DNA of 64,000 nt, taken from Heterohyrax brucei (taxonomy: Eukaryota > Chordata > Mammalia > Hyracoidea > Procaviidae). The position numbers and the translations under genes were made by a program. The stretch covers positions 26,447,431 through 26,511,430 of the forward strand of contig CM053146.1 of the NCBI GenBank assembly GCA_028571685.1, read 5' to 3'. This document shows, piece by piece, positions 20,062 to 30,553 of the stretch (position 1 is the stretch's first letter; each line of letters begins with the position of its first letter). The notes under the pieces are model-generated. The model saw nothing but the letters and a program-made list of their open reading frames with translations, made no database searches and was not told where the DNA came from.

Positions 20062-23000
20062 AAGGCAGCACTGAACGCCAATCAGTAATTAAACTGAATG
20101 TGAATGGACTGAATGCTCCAGTAAAAAGACATCAAGTGACATCTTGGATCAAAAGACACAACTCATCCATATGTCGCCTACAAGAAGCTCACGTTAGACT
20201 TAAAGCTATGAACAAACTGAAAAATAAAGGATGGAGGAATATATATCAAGCTAACAATACACAGAGAAGAGCAGGTGTGGCAATTCTAATCTCAGATAAA
20301 GTAGATTTTAATGTAAAATCTACCATCATGGACAAGGACGGACACTATTGCTGAAAGTTTCAATAGACAAGCAGGACTTAACAATGTTAAATATTTGTGC
20401 ACCTAATATTAGAGCACCTAAATACATTGAGGAAACACTGACTGCACTCAAAAGGAGATATATCACTCCACAATAATAATGGGAGACTTAAACACTCCAT
20501 GTTCAATATTGGACAGATCATCTAGCAAAAAGCTCAATAAAGACACAGAAGACCTTATTGCCACAATGAGCCAACTAGACCTCATCGACATATATAGAAC
20601 TTTCTGTCCACTAGCTGACAACCTCACCTTCTTCTCCAGTGCACATGCAATGTTCTCCAGAATATACCATGTATTAGGACATAAAGCAATTCTCAATAAA
20701 ATCTGTACCATTGAATTAATGCAAAGCTTCTTCTCAGATCATAAAGCCATAAAAATCAAAATCAATAGCATAAAAAACATAGAAATCTGAACTCATGGAA
20801 ACTGAACAACATCTTGCTCAAACAGCCATGGGTTACAGAAGATATCAAAGAAATTTTTACTTTCCAATGAGAATGAAAGCACTTCCTACCAGAACCTATG
20901 GGATACAGCCAAAGCAGGGCTCAGAGGTCTGTTTATCTCCATAAATGCACACATCTGGAAGGAAGAAAGAAATCAAATCAAAGAACTAACCCTACATCTT
21001 GAACAAGTAGAGAGTAGAACAACAGAGGACCATTCAGGCACCAGAAGAAAACAGATCCTAAAGATTACAGCAGAACTAAATGAATTAGAGAATAGAAAAA
21101 CAATTGAAAAAATTGAAAAGACCAAAAGCTGGTTTTTTGAATAGATCAACAAAATTGACAAACCATTGGCTAAACTTACTAAAGAAAAACCAGAAAGGAA
21201 ACAAATAACCCACATAAGAAATGAGAGAGGAGTTGTCATAACAGATCCAATTGAAATGCAAAATAATAGAGCAAAATACTAAGAAAGACTGTACTCTAAC
21301 AAATTTGAAAACCTAGTGAAAATGGACAAATTTCTTGATTCATATCACCTACCAAAATTATCACAAGGTGAAGCAGAACAACTCAATAAACTCATCACAA
21401 AGGAAGAGATTAAAAAAGTCCTCCAAAAACTACCAACCAAAACAAGCCCAGGCCCAAAATGGCTTCACTGCAGAATTCTACCAAGCTTTTAGAGAAGAGT
21501 CATTTCCCATACTATTTAGAGTACTTCACAGTATAGAAAGGGAAGGAATGCATCCAAATTTGTTCTACGAAGCCAGAATAACCCTGGTACCAAAACCAGG
21601 GAAAGACTCAAACAAAAAGGAGGACTACAGACTGATATCACTCCTGAATCTATATGCAAAAATCTTCCACAAAATTCTTGCCAATAGAATACAACAACAT
21701 ATCCAAAAAATAGTTTATCATCACCAAGTTCGATTCATACTTAGAATGCAAGGTTGATTCACCAGCAGAAAAACAATTGTGATTAACCACATAAATAACA
21801 TAAAAGACAAGAATCACCCGATTTTGTCTATTGACATAGAAAAGGCAGTTCATAAAGTCCAAAACCCATTCATGCTAAAAACTCTAAGAAAAATAGAAAT
21901 AGATGCAATATTCTTCAATGCAATAAGGACTATTTGTACAAAGCCAACTGCTGTATCATCCTGAATGGAGAGAGACGGAAACAATTTCCCTTGAGAAAAG
22001 GAATTAGATAAGGATGTCCACTCTCGTCTCTCTTATTCTACATTGTACTAGAAGTTCTAGCCAGAGCAATTAGACCACACCAAGAAACAAAGGGCACCTG
22101 CATAGGCAGAGAACTAAAAATCTCCCTATTTGCAGATGATACGATTATATACGCAGAGAATCCCAATGATCCCTAAATAAACTACTCAGACTGATAGAAG
22201 AGCTCAGCAAAGTCTCAGGATACAAGACAAACATAAGTCAATCAGTAGGATTCCTCTATACCAACAAGGAGATTATTAAGGTAGAAATCACTAAATCAAT
22301 ACCATTTACTATAGCCCCTAAGAAGATAAAGTACCTAAGAATAAATCTAACCAAAGAAGAAACAGACATTTACAAGGAGAATTACAAGTCCTTACTACAA
22401 GAAACTAAGAGAGACTTACATAAATGTAGAAACTACCTGCTTGTGTATAGGAGGACTTAACATCGTGAAAATGTCTATTTTTCCCAAAGCAATCTACTTA
22501 TACAATGCAACCCCAACACAAATTCCTGTGACATTTTTAAAGAGATGCAGAAACAAATTACCAACTTTGTTTGGAAAGGGTAGAAGCCTTGGATAAGTAA
22601 AGCACTAATGAAGAAGAAAAAGAACACACTGGGAGGCCTCTCGCTACCCAACTTTAGAACCTGTTATACTGCCACAGTAGTCAAAACAGCCTGGTACTGG
22701 TACCAAAACAGACAGATAGATCAATGGGACAGAACTGAGACCCCAGAGATGACACCATCTTCCTATGAACAGTTGATATTCAACAAAGACCCTAAGACAT
22801 TAAACTGGGGTAAAAACTGTCTCTTCAACAAATGGTGCTGGCAAAATTGGATATCCATCTGCACTAAACTAAAACAAGACCATATCTTACACCTTATACA
22901 AAAACCAACTCAAGCTGGATAAAAGATAGAAATATCAAATCTAAAATGATAAAGCTCATTCAAGAAAAATTAGGAACAGCAATGGAAGTTTTAATACACA

Positions 23001-24384
23001 ACGTAGATGGACTTCAAAATCTGTCAAACAAACCACAATCAACAGAAGAGAAAATAGATAAATGAAAACTATTAAGAATCAAACACTTTTAATCATCCAA
23101 AGACTCTATTAATAGAATGAAAAGGCCACCTACAGAACAGAAAAAAAAAAATATTTGGCAAGTGTATGTCAGACTGATGCATGATCTCCATAATCTATAA
23201 GGTTCTACAAAATATCAATAAGAAGAAGATAAATTACCCAATTAAGCAATGGTCAAAGGAGATGGACAGACACTTCTCTAAAGAGGAGATCCAGGCAGCT
23301 AAAAAACAGATGCAGACATGCTCATGATCATTAGCTATTAAAGAATTTAAAATTGAAACTACAATGAGATACCATCTCACCCCGAGAAGTTTGGCCATGA
23401 TCCAAAAAATGCAAAACAACAAATGCTGGTGAGGCTGTGGAGAAATTGGAACTCTCCTACACTGTTGGTGGAACTGCAAAATGGTGCAACCTCTTTGGAA
23501 TGCCATCTGGTGCTTCCTTAAAAAGCTAGATCTGGATGTACCATTTGTTTTAGTCAGCTAGGGCTGCTCTAACAGAAATACCACAGAATGGATGGCTTTC
23601 ACAAAGAAAGGTTTATTCTTACATAGTCCCTAAGACTGCACGTCCATATTCAGGGTGTCCGCTCCAGGGGAAGGCTTTCCCTTTGTTGGCTCAGGAGACA
23701 AGTCTGATATTGCATCAGTCTTTGTCCAGGGAGTGTTTCGGCACAGGAACCTCAGGTCTGAAGGACGCGCTCTTCTCCTGGTGCTGCTTGCTTGATGGTA
23801 GGAGGTTCCCAATTCTCTGCTTGCTTCTCTTTCCTTTTATCTCTTGCAGGCTGAAAGGATTAAGGGTGGGGCAAGCCAAACTCCAGGGAAACTCCCTTTA
23901 CAGAGAAGAAGGGAGGTGATCTTATAAAGGGATTTACAGTCCCACCCTAATCCTTTAACATACAGCATAGGAAAACCACAATATGGAGGACACTCACAAG
24001 ATACTGGGAATCATGGCCCAGCCACATGGCTACACATATTTTTGAGGGGACACAATTCGATCCATGACACCATATGACCCACTAATTCCACTGCTCAGAA
24101 TATATCCTACAGAATCAAGGCCATTCACATCAATGGAAACATGCACACAAATGTTTATTGCAGCACAGTCCACAACAGCAAGAAGATGGAATCAACCCAG
24201 ATGCCCAACAACAGAGGAATGGATAGGTAAACTATGGCATACATACTCAATGGAACACTATGCAGTGATAAAGAACAATGATGATTTTAGGGAACATCTC
24301 ATAATCTGGTTTCAATTGGAGGACACTATGCTGAGTGAAAGTAGTCAGGGGCAAAAAGACAAATATTGTATGAGACTCCTGTGA
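20062..24384 (+). pseudogene. L1-1 ORF2 (endonuclease, RT, C-terminal domain), broken
   Basis: The start codon position (20062-20064) reads AAG instead of ATG. The endonuclease domain keeps LNVNGLNAPVKRHQ, RLQEAH (20176), MGDLNTP (20479) and SDHKA (20734). RT begins around 21400 (KTSPGPKWLHC region) and has SIDIEKA (near 21830). The catalytic FADD box is intact at 22129-22140. Several frameshifts and stops break the frame. The LTR at 23546-24069 interrupts the sequence just before the C-terminal block PYDPLIPLLRIYPTESRP. ORF2 ends at 24384 with KDKYCMRLL. It cannot encode a working enzyme. Confidence 0.88.
23546..24069 (-). mobile_element. MaLR/ERVL-like solo LTR inside L1-1
   Basis: A solo LTR, antisense, homologous along its length to the LTR at 9194-9686. 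On the plus strand it starts tgttttagtcagctagggct and ends cacaattcgatccatgaca. The 5-bp flanks are ccatt and ccata, a 5-bp target duplication with one mismatch, as expected for ERVL-type LTRs. The L1 sequence is otherwise continuous across it (gatgta-ccat-atgaccc). It arrived after L1-1. No coding part is present. Confidence 0.82.
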
Positions 24385-25370
24385 TAAGAACTTAAAAACA
24401 GACTCATGCATAGAAGAAAATACTCTTCGAAGGCTGCAAGGGTGGGAAGGGATGGAGGGCGAATGGGGGAGGTTTTAAATTAGATAGTTGATAGAAATTT
24501 GGTTGGGTGAAATCTGTTGTGGCACACATTAGAAAGAAGAGCAATATTAATTGGACTTCAACATAACACAATTACTCCTCCCGTCTTAACCCAATATTGC
24601 AAGGACAGAGTAGCTGGGTCGAGGGACCTGGAACCATGCTCTTAGGGAAACATCGAGGCCAATTGCAGAACTAGCATTTTGCTAAGAGAGTCGTCTTCAC
24701 CCCACGTTGGTGAGTGGTGCCTGGGGTCTTAAAAGCTGCCAAGCTATCTTCTGAGGGTGCAGCAAATGGAACCAACTCAGCAGGAATGGATGAACACCAA
24801 GGATCAAGACAACGTGGAGGATAGAGAGTCCAGAAGGCAGAGAGACCCATGTGAGTGGGTGACTACACTGATTTGTGACCAGAAGAACCAGATGGTGCCC
24901 AGCCACCGCCAGTGATAGCTGTGATGGAGCTCACAAAGTTGAGTTAGACAAGAATAAAAGGGGGTGCACCCTGAGATCTCCACTAGAAGACTACAATTGA
25001 TGGTCCAGGGGCCTTAGAATTCTCCTGGGAGCTTGGCCCCTGGCTCGATGCTGCCCCTGTCCATAAATCATAATGGAGGTCAACTATTTGGTCAGGAATG
25101 GATTGGACTTGGCAACACAGAGTGACCACATCATGTGTGCACTTTATGATTCTATGCATCTATAGGATGTTGTCCTGCTGATCTCTTACCAGAGGCCTGG
25201 TAGTGGCAAGAGAGGAAGGGATAGGATATTGTTGGGAGGATAAGCAATATAAGGAACGGAGAGGAAGAGTGTGCTGTCACTCGGCAGTGGTGGGATCTGC
25301 ATATAGGTGGACATGCAAGTTTATATGGGAATGTACATTTTCATTTAATCATAATAAAAAGAGAGAGAGA
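24385..25370 (+). other. L1-1 3' UTR
   Basis: About 985 bp, G-rich in places (24437-24475), ending aataaaaagagagagagaaa. The end has an AATAAA-like signal and an impure A tail. Confidence 0.75.
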
Positions 25371-26727
25371 AAGAGATGAGGATGGAGATGAATAAAATGC
25401 AGTAATGGAGAACGGCAAAATGAACAGGCTATGAGAAAACATACAGAGATAGGAATTACAAATTCAGAGAATTAATAATAAAATTACAGAATTAGACAAC
25501 AGAATAGAAAGTCAGAATAGCGGAACTGAGGCAATGGGAGGCCAAATTAGTGAGACTAAAGATAAAGCCTGTGACAGCAACATATTAGAGGAAAAATCAG
25601 ATAAAGGAATTTTTGAAAAATGAAGAAAAATAAAAATTATATGGGAGTCTATCAAGAGGAATGATCTATGAGTGACTGGAACACCAGAAAAAAAGGCAGA
25701 AAACAGAAATTATAGAAAGAATTGTTGAAGATTTGCTGACAAAAAGCTTCCCCGATATCATGAAAGATGAGAAATTATCTATCCAAGATGATATCAAATT
25801 CCACACAAGGTAGATCTCAAAAGAAAGATACAAAGACATATCATAATCAAAGATAGAAAGACTGAAGATAGACAATTTTAAAGCTGGCTAGGGATAAACA
25901 AAAAACAATCTATAAAAGGGAGTCAATAAGACTAAGCTGGGACTACTAAGCAGAAACCATGTAGGCAAGCAGGTGTGGGGATGATGTATATAAAACCATA
26001 AAGAAAAAAAAAAAAATAACAGCCAAGTATTATACACACAGCAAAACTATTTCTCTATATACTGGTGAAATTAGGAGATTTCCAGATAAACAGAAATTCA
26101 GGGAATTTACAAAACTAAACCAAAATTACAAGAAATAGTAAAGGGAATCCTTTGGTAAGAAAATGATAGCAACACATATAACCCGAGACTAGAGGGCAAA
26201 CCACAAAAAACAGATATAAAAATAAAGAGGGAAATCACAAAAATAAATCAAATGCAAAACCTTGAAAATAGGGCAACAGAGATGTCATTATTTAAAAGAT
26301 GACAACTATCAAAAAATGATATTATAGCAAAAAAGAGGCACTTAAAAATGTAGTCACAGGTCTTTTACATGGGAATAACATCAAGGAGATAGGAAGAAAT
26401 TAGACTGGTTAAATTTAGAAAAACAGGGGTAAATATCAAGGCAACCAAAAAGGGAATTAACGATCCAACACATCAAAATAAGAAAAAAAAAAAGAAAGAA
26501 AAACATGAAGTTTCAGCAAATACTAAACCAACAATAATGAAAAGAGAAAAAGAAAATATGTAAAGAACAACAAATCAATACAGAAAGTTAAGTGGAACAG
26601 AAAAATTGTCTACAATGCACAAAAAAGACAACAAAATGACAGCACTAAACTCATACCTATTAATAGCTATACTGAATGCAAAAGGATTAAATACTCCATT
26701 AAAGAGACAGAGAAAAGCAGATTGGAT

Positions 26728-26752
26728 AAAAAAAAAAAAAAAAAAAAAAAAA
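26728..26752. repeat. 25-base A run inside L1-A ORF2
   Basis: A homopolymer within the endonuclease coding segment, not at an element end. It probably arose by slippage of a naturally A-rich stretch. Confidence 0.9.
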
Positions 26753-26867
26753 GATCACTCTATGTGCTGCTTATAGGAGACACACTGTAGACTTAAAGAC
26801 ATAAGCAAACTGAAACTCAGAAGATAGAAAAGTTATATCAAACAAACAGCATTCAAAACAGAGACAA

Positions 26868-27033
26868 GCAAAACCAAACTTGCTGCTATCCAGTTGATTT
26901 CAACACATGGAAACTCTATAGAACAGCATAGAACGGCTCCACAGATTTTCCAAGGAACCCTTGGCAGATTTGAACTGTCAATCTTTTGGTTAGCAGCTGT
27001 AGCTCTTAACCACTGTACCATTGGGGGTTCCCC
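26868..27033 (-). mobile_element. AfroSINE in L1-A
   Basis: Reverse orientation. The tail is caaaaccaaacttgctgcta, then tttggttagcagctgtagct, ending ccattgggggttcccc. It interrupts L1-A ORF2 sequence, which resumes with gaagagtggcaatattaatt. Confidence 0.92.
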
Positions 27034-29156
27034 AACGAGTGGAAGAGTGGCAATATTAATTTTTAGACATTGACTTTCATGTAAAATCCACCACAATGGA
27101 TAGGAAAGGACACTATGTAATGTGTAAAGGGACAATACTCCAGGAGGACATAACCACATGAAATACCTACTCATCAATGAGAGGGCTCCAAACTACATAA
27201 AAGAAACTCTGCACTGAAAAGAGAAATAGGCAGCTCCACAATAATAGTAGGAGATTTCAACACACCACATTCTGTGAAGTACACAGTGTCCAGAAAGAAG
27301 CTCAATAAAGATAGAAAGTCTGAATGCCACAGTCAGCCAAGTTGACTTCATAGACAAGTACTGAATGCTCCACCCAGTAGCAGTCAAGCATATCTTTTTT
27401 TGTCCAAAGCACATGGAACATTCTCCAGAATAGACAAAACAATCAATGTAATTAAGCATGTAAATAAAACTAGAAGCAAGAATAACTTTATTTTATCAAT
27501 TGACGCAGAAAAAGCATTTGACAAAGTCCAACACCCATCCATGTTAAAAACTCAGCAAAATAGGAATAGAAGATAAATTTGTCAACACAATACAGACATT
27601 TATGTGAAGCAAATAGCCAGCATTATCCTAAATAGAGAGTCTGAAAGCACTCCCCTTGAAAACAGGAACCAGGTAAGGATGTGCATTATCATCACTTCTA
27701 CTCAACATTATGCTCTAAATTCTAATCAGAGTAATCAGGCTACAAAAATAAATAAAACTTTGCAAACTGGTAAAGAAGTAAAAATATTTATTTTTGCAGT
27801 TGATGTGATATTATATACAGAAAAATCATAAGAATTCCTCCCAAAACTGCTGCAACAAATAGAAGAGTTAAGTAAAGCATAGGGATACAAGATAAATATA
27901 CAAAAGTCAGTTGGATTCCTTTACAGTAACAAAAAGAACATCAAAGAAGAAATCACTGAATCAATGCCATTTACAATACCTCCCCAGAAGATAAAATATT
28001 TAGGTGTAAATCTAATCAGATATGTAAAAAATCTATGCAAAGAAAATTACAAGACACTACTACAAAAACACTAAAGAAGAGGGTGGAGTCAAGGTGGCAG
28101 ACTAGACACAAGTCTCCTTAGTTTCCTAGAAAAACTAAGGCCTGGACTGATCATTGAATGGAGTTTTCTGGACACCCAGTAGGCCCTAGGACTAAGGTTA
28201 AGACTGTCACGTTGGACTACATGCCACTAAACAGAAGACTTCCTCTTTCTCACTGAGCCCTGTTTGTGTAAACTGAAGGCATTGGTGCTTTCAACTTTGT
28301 TTTTCTTTTTTTTGGCTGGTGGGTGGGGGACGGGTATGAGTTGGCACATGTGTTGAAACAAAGTGTGGAAGTGAATAGCATGTGCTGCAGCAGAGAGACT
28401 GTGTGGGATAGCCAGTTTTTGAGAGCCTGGAGGCAGACTGAGGGCACCATAGCTCCTCTACCCTCTCTTTTCTGAGCTCTGCCATAGATTTGGGTGTTTA
28501 GCAACATGAGAGGCAGCTCGGCCCAGATACCATTTTGGTCCATTGGGAGGTTGGGTCACCCACTCAGAAGCCTCAGTGGGATAATTCCCAGTCTGGGAGG
28601 CAGTTCCAGTCCAGGGAGTGCTTTTCCAAAAGAAAGGCTGTGTTTAGCACAGTGTTGCCTTACGGGTAGGGCCCAGTTGGGAATAGTAATAAGGAAGTAG
28701 CTACTCGCTACTTTGAACTAGTATCTGGGGATGGCCAAAAAGATCCCTCCATTACCATCTGGAAGGCCCAACTGGCCACACTTGATGGCTTGACTGATTT
28801 TGTAAGGTGTCAGATAGCTTTAAGCTTTTTAAAATAAGACTGCTTGGAGAAATAGCTACTGTCAAGCATGATGGCATCTTTTCGAGCCTTTACTGACCCA
28901 CATCATAGGGTCAGTTGACAGTCCCACCAGTGACTACATAAGTAGGATGATGTCTTTACTAGCTGGAAGGCTGAGACTCCCATCCCAGAGAGTCCAGTTG
29001 GGCCAGTCATTAGAGAATACAGAGGTGGCTGGTGACCAAATCACTTTTCAAAACTATACTGACACTCCCGTTGAGGCAACACTAGAGAAACGATACGGCC
29101 TCCAGGTGTTCCAAAAGCAATATGCCGTCTTAAGGCATTTAAAGAAACAGCCTGGC

Positions 29157-30055
29157 ATGGCTCGAGGAAACTCCCAAAACAAAGAATCAGAAAACTTCCC
29201 AGATGACGTTTTTTCGGAAACTATAGAAGGTTGAGCACAAAAGAATTATATGTTGAGCCCTCCTAGAGATTATACAGTATACAGCAGAGCAAAATGAAAA
29301 ATTAAGCCAGCTAATCAAATTGATGGAACATCAATGTTCTGAAATCCAACAGATGAATAACAAAAATTACAAAAATAGACAATTCAATTCAAAGCCAAAA
29401 TAGAAGAACTGAGCAACTGCAAGCCAGACTTAGTGACCTTGAAGACAGAACAATGGATACCAGCATTTATGAGGAAAAGTCAGAGAAAAGAAATAAGAAA
29501 AATGAAGAAGCATTAAGAAATATGTGGGACTCTATTAAGAGGAATAATATACATTTAATTGGAGTTTTTGAACAGGAAGGGACAGCTGAAAACACAGAGG
29601 ATATTGCTGCTGAGTTGCTGACAGAAGACTTCTCCGCAATGATGAAAGAAGAGAATGTAGATACCCGAGACATGAATTGAACACCACATAAACCAGACTC
29701 CAAAAGAAAGACACGAAGACATATTATAATCATATAACAAAACAAAACATAAGCAGAGACTCTTGAAGGCAGCAAGACTCAAAGTAAAGTTAACATTCAG
29801 AAAGAAGTCCTATAGGCTTTCATCTGACTTCTCACCAGAAACAATGTTGGCATGGAGGCAGTGGGAAGACACATTCAAAGCTTTGAAGGCAAAAACTTCC
29901 AAGAATTATACATCCTGCAAAGCTGTCTGTTAAATATGAAGATGAAATCAAGACATTCACAGATAAACAGAAGCTTAGAGACTTTGTTAAAAATAAAACC
30001 AGAGCTACAAGAAATACCTAAAGAACCTCTTTGTTTAGAAAAACGAAACCATTAA
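29157..30055 (+). pseudogene. L1-2 ORF1 remnant
   Basis: It starts MARGNSQNKESENFPDD. The coiled-coil part (from about 29290) and the RNA-binding part are present but frameshifted. Open pieces at 29453-29680 include YEEKSEKRNKKNEEALRNMW and ADLLTEDFS-like sequence (AAELLTEDFSAMMKEENVDT). It ends at 30055 with CLEKRNH. It is homologous throughout to ORF1 of L1-1 but more damaged. Confidence 0.82.
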
Positions 30056-30283
30056 GTGTATATTTAAGGAGACAAAACAGGAAACAACATTCAGAAACCT
30101 ACTCAGTTGAGAAGGCAAGAACTTAATCAAAGGTATAATATTGAAAGAAGGGAATCGGAGATCATATCACAAAAATAAGACACCACCACATTAAAAAGAG
30201 GAATATACTACAGTAATTATAGTCTTTTCAGATGGAAAGAAGTTAATAATATATGTAGAAATTAAAATTGGGTTTAAACTTAG

Positions 30284-30553
30284 AATATTAAGGCGGGAAT
30301 CAGGGTAGTCACAAAGCACGATAACAATACAGCATATCAAAACAAGACACATAATACAAGAGTCTCAACAAACACAAAATCAACACTGAAAAAGATGAAA
30401 AGTCAATCCATAAAGAATGACCCAGAACAGAAAATCAAGAGCAGCATAGAAAACAACACAAAAACAAATACACAAAATGACACACTAAATACATACCTAT
30501 CAAAAATTACACTGCATGTAAATGGACTGAACTCTCTAATAAGAGACAGTAAG
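30284..30553 (+). pseudogene. L1-2 spacer frame fused to the ORF2 start
   Basis: An uninterrupted 90-codon frame through the spacer (STLKKMKSQS, EQKIKSSIENN) into the ORF2 N-terminus (LSKITLHVNGLNSLI) before a stop. Compared with L1-3, one base is missing just after the ORF2 start codon, which joins the spacer frame to ORF2. See the finding on the spacer frame. Confidence 0.5.

Larger units (their letters stand above)
17867..25370 (+). mobile_element. Nearly full-length younger L1, copy L1-1
   Basis: A complete L1 layout: 5' UTR starting ggggggcggagtcaagatga (17867-18727), ORF1 (18728-19630), a long spacer, ORF2 (about 20062-24384) and a 3' UTR ending in an A/GA-rich tail. The target-site duplication is 16 bp with two mismatches: aagagatcaggaagga at 17851-17866 and aagagatgaggatgga at 25371-25386. 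The host is L1-A. A solo LTR (23546-24069) splits the ORF2 C-terminal part. Without the LTR the element is about 7.0 kb. ORF2 has multiple stops and frameshifts, so it is inactive. Confidence 0.92.
17739..26160 (+). pseudogene. L1-A ORF1 remnant, disrupted by L1-1
   Basis: ORF1 of L1 encodes the trimeric RNA-binding chaperone of the L1 ribonucleoprotein. The start (MMDSEGSQNK, then NFPDEENFLGLSEAEYKK) is at 17739-17850. L1-1 then interrupts it. From 25387 the frame resumes with coiled-coil-like sequence (ITELDNRIES near 25482), then the RNA-binding part with several stops (KRKIQRHIIIK near 25820). It finishes near 26150. Frameshifts and stops are numerous. Confidence 0.72.
16690..28076 (+). 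mobile_element. Older L1 copy L1-A, split by L1-1
   Basis: An older afrotherian L1 in two parts: 16690-17866 (5' UTR and ORF1 start) and 25387-28076 (rest of ORF1, spacer and part of ORF2). L1-1 (17867-25370) lies between. The join is supported by continuity with the homologous L1-B. The left end is uncertain and adjoins mariner M2. ORF2 has a deletion of about 1.1 kb near 27440, where an endonuclease segment (FSRIDK) runs directly into RT sequence. L1-A ends abruptly at L1-2, and its 3' third is not found beyond. It also carries an AfroSINE and a 25-base A run. Confidence 0.8.
26640..28076 (+). pseudogene. L1-A ORF2 remnant (endonuclease and RT, with internal deletion)
   Basis: ORF2 normally supplies endonuclease and reverse transcriptase for target-primed reverse transcription. 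The start MTALNS lies near 26638. A 25-base A run interrupts the endonuclease region, and an AfroSINE follows at 26868-27033. The endonuclease core includes VGDFNTPH near 27250. At about 27440 the sequence jumps to RT block INVIKHVNKTRSKNNFILSI, a deletion of about 1.1 kb. The RT catalytic box reads FAVD at 27793-27804 instead of FADD. The frame then ends against L1-2. Confidence 0.75.

Noticed and set aside
24064-24384. 106-codon open frame considered as a host gene
   Set aside because: It is the C-terminal end of L1-1 ORF2. The same residues occur in L1-3 at 50713-51135.
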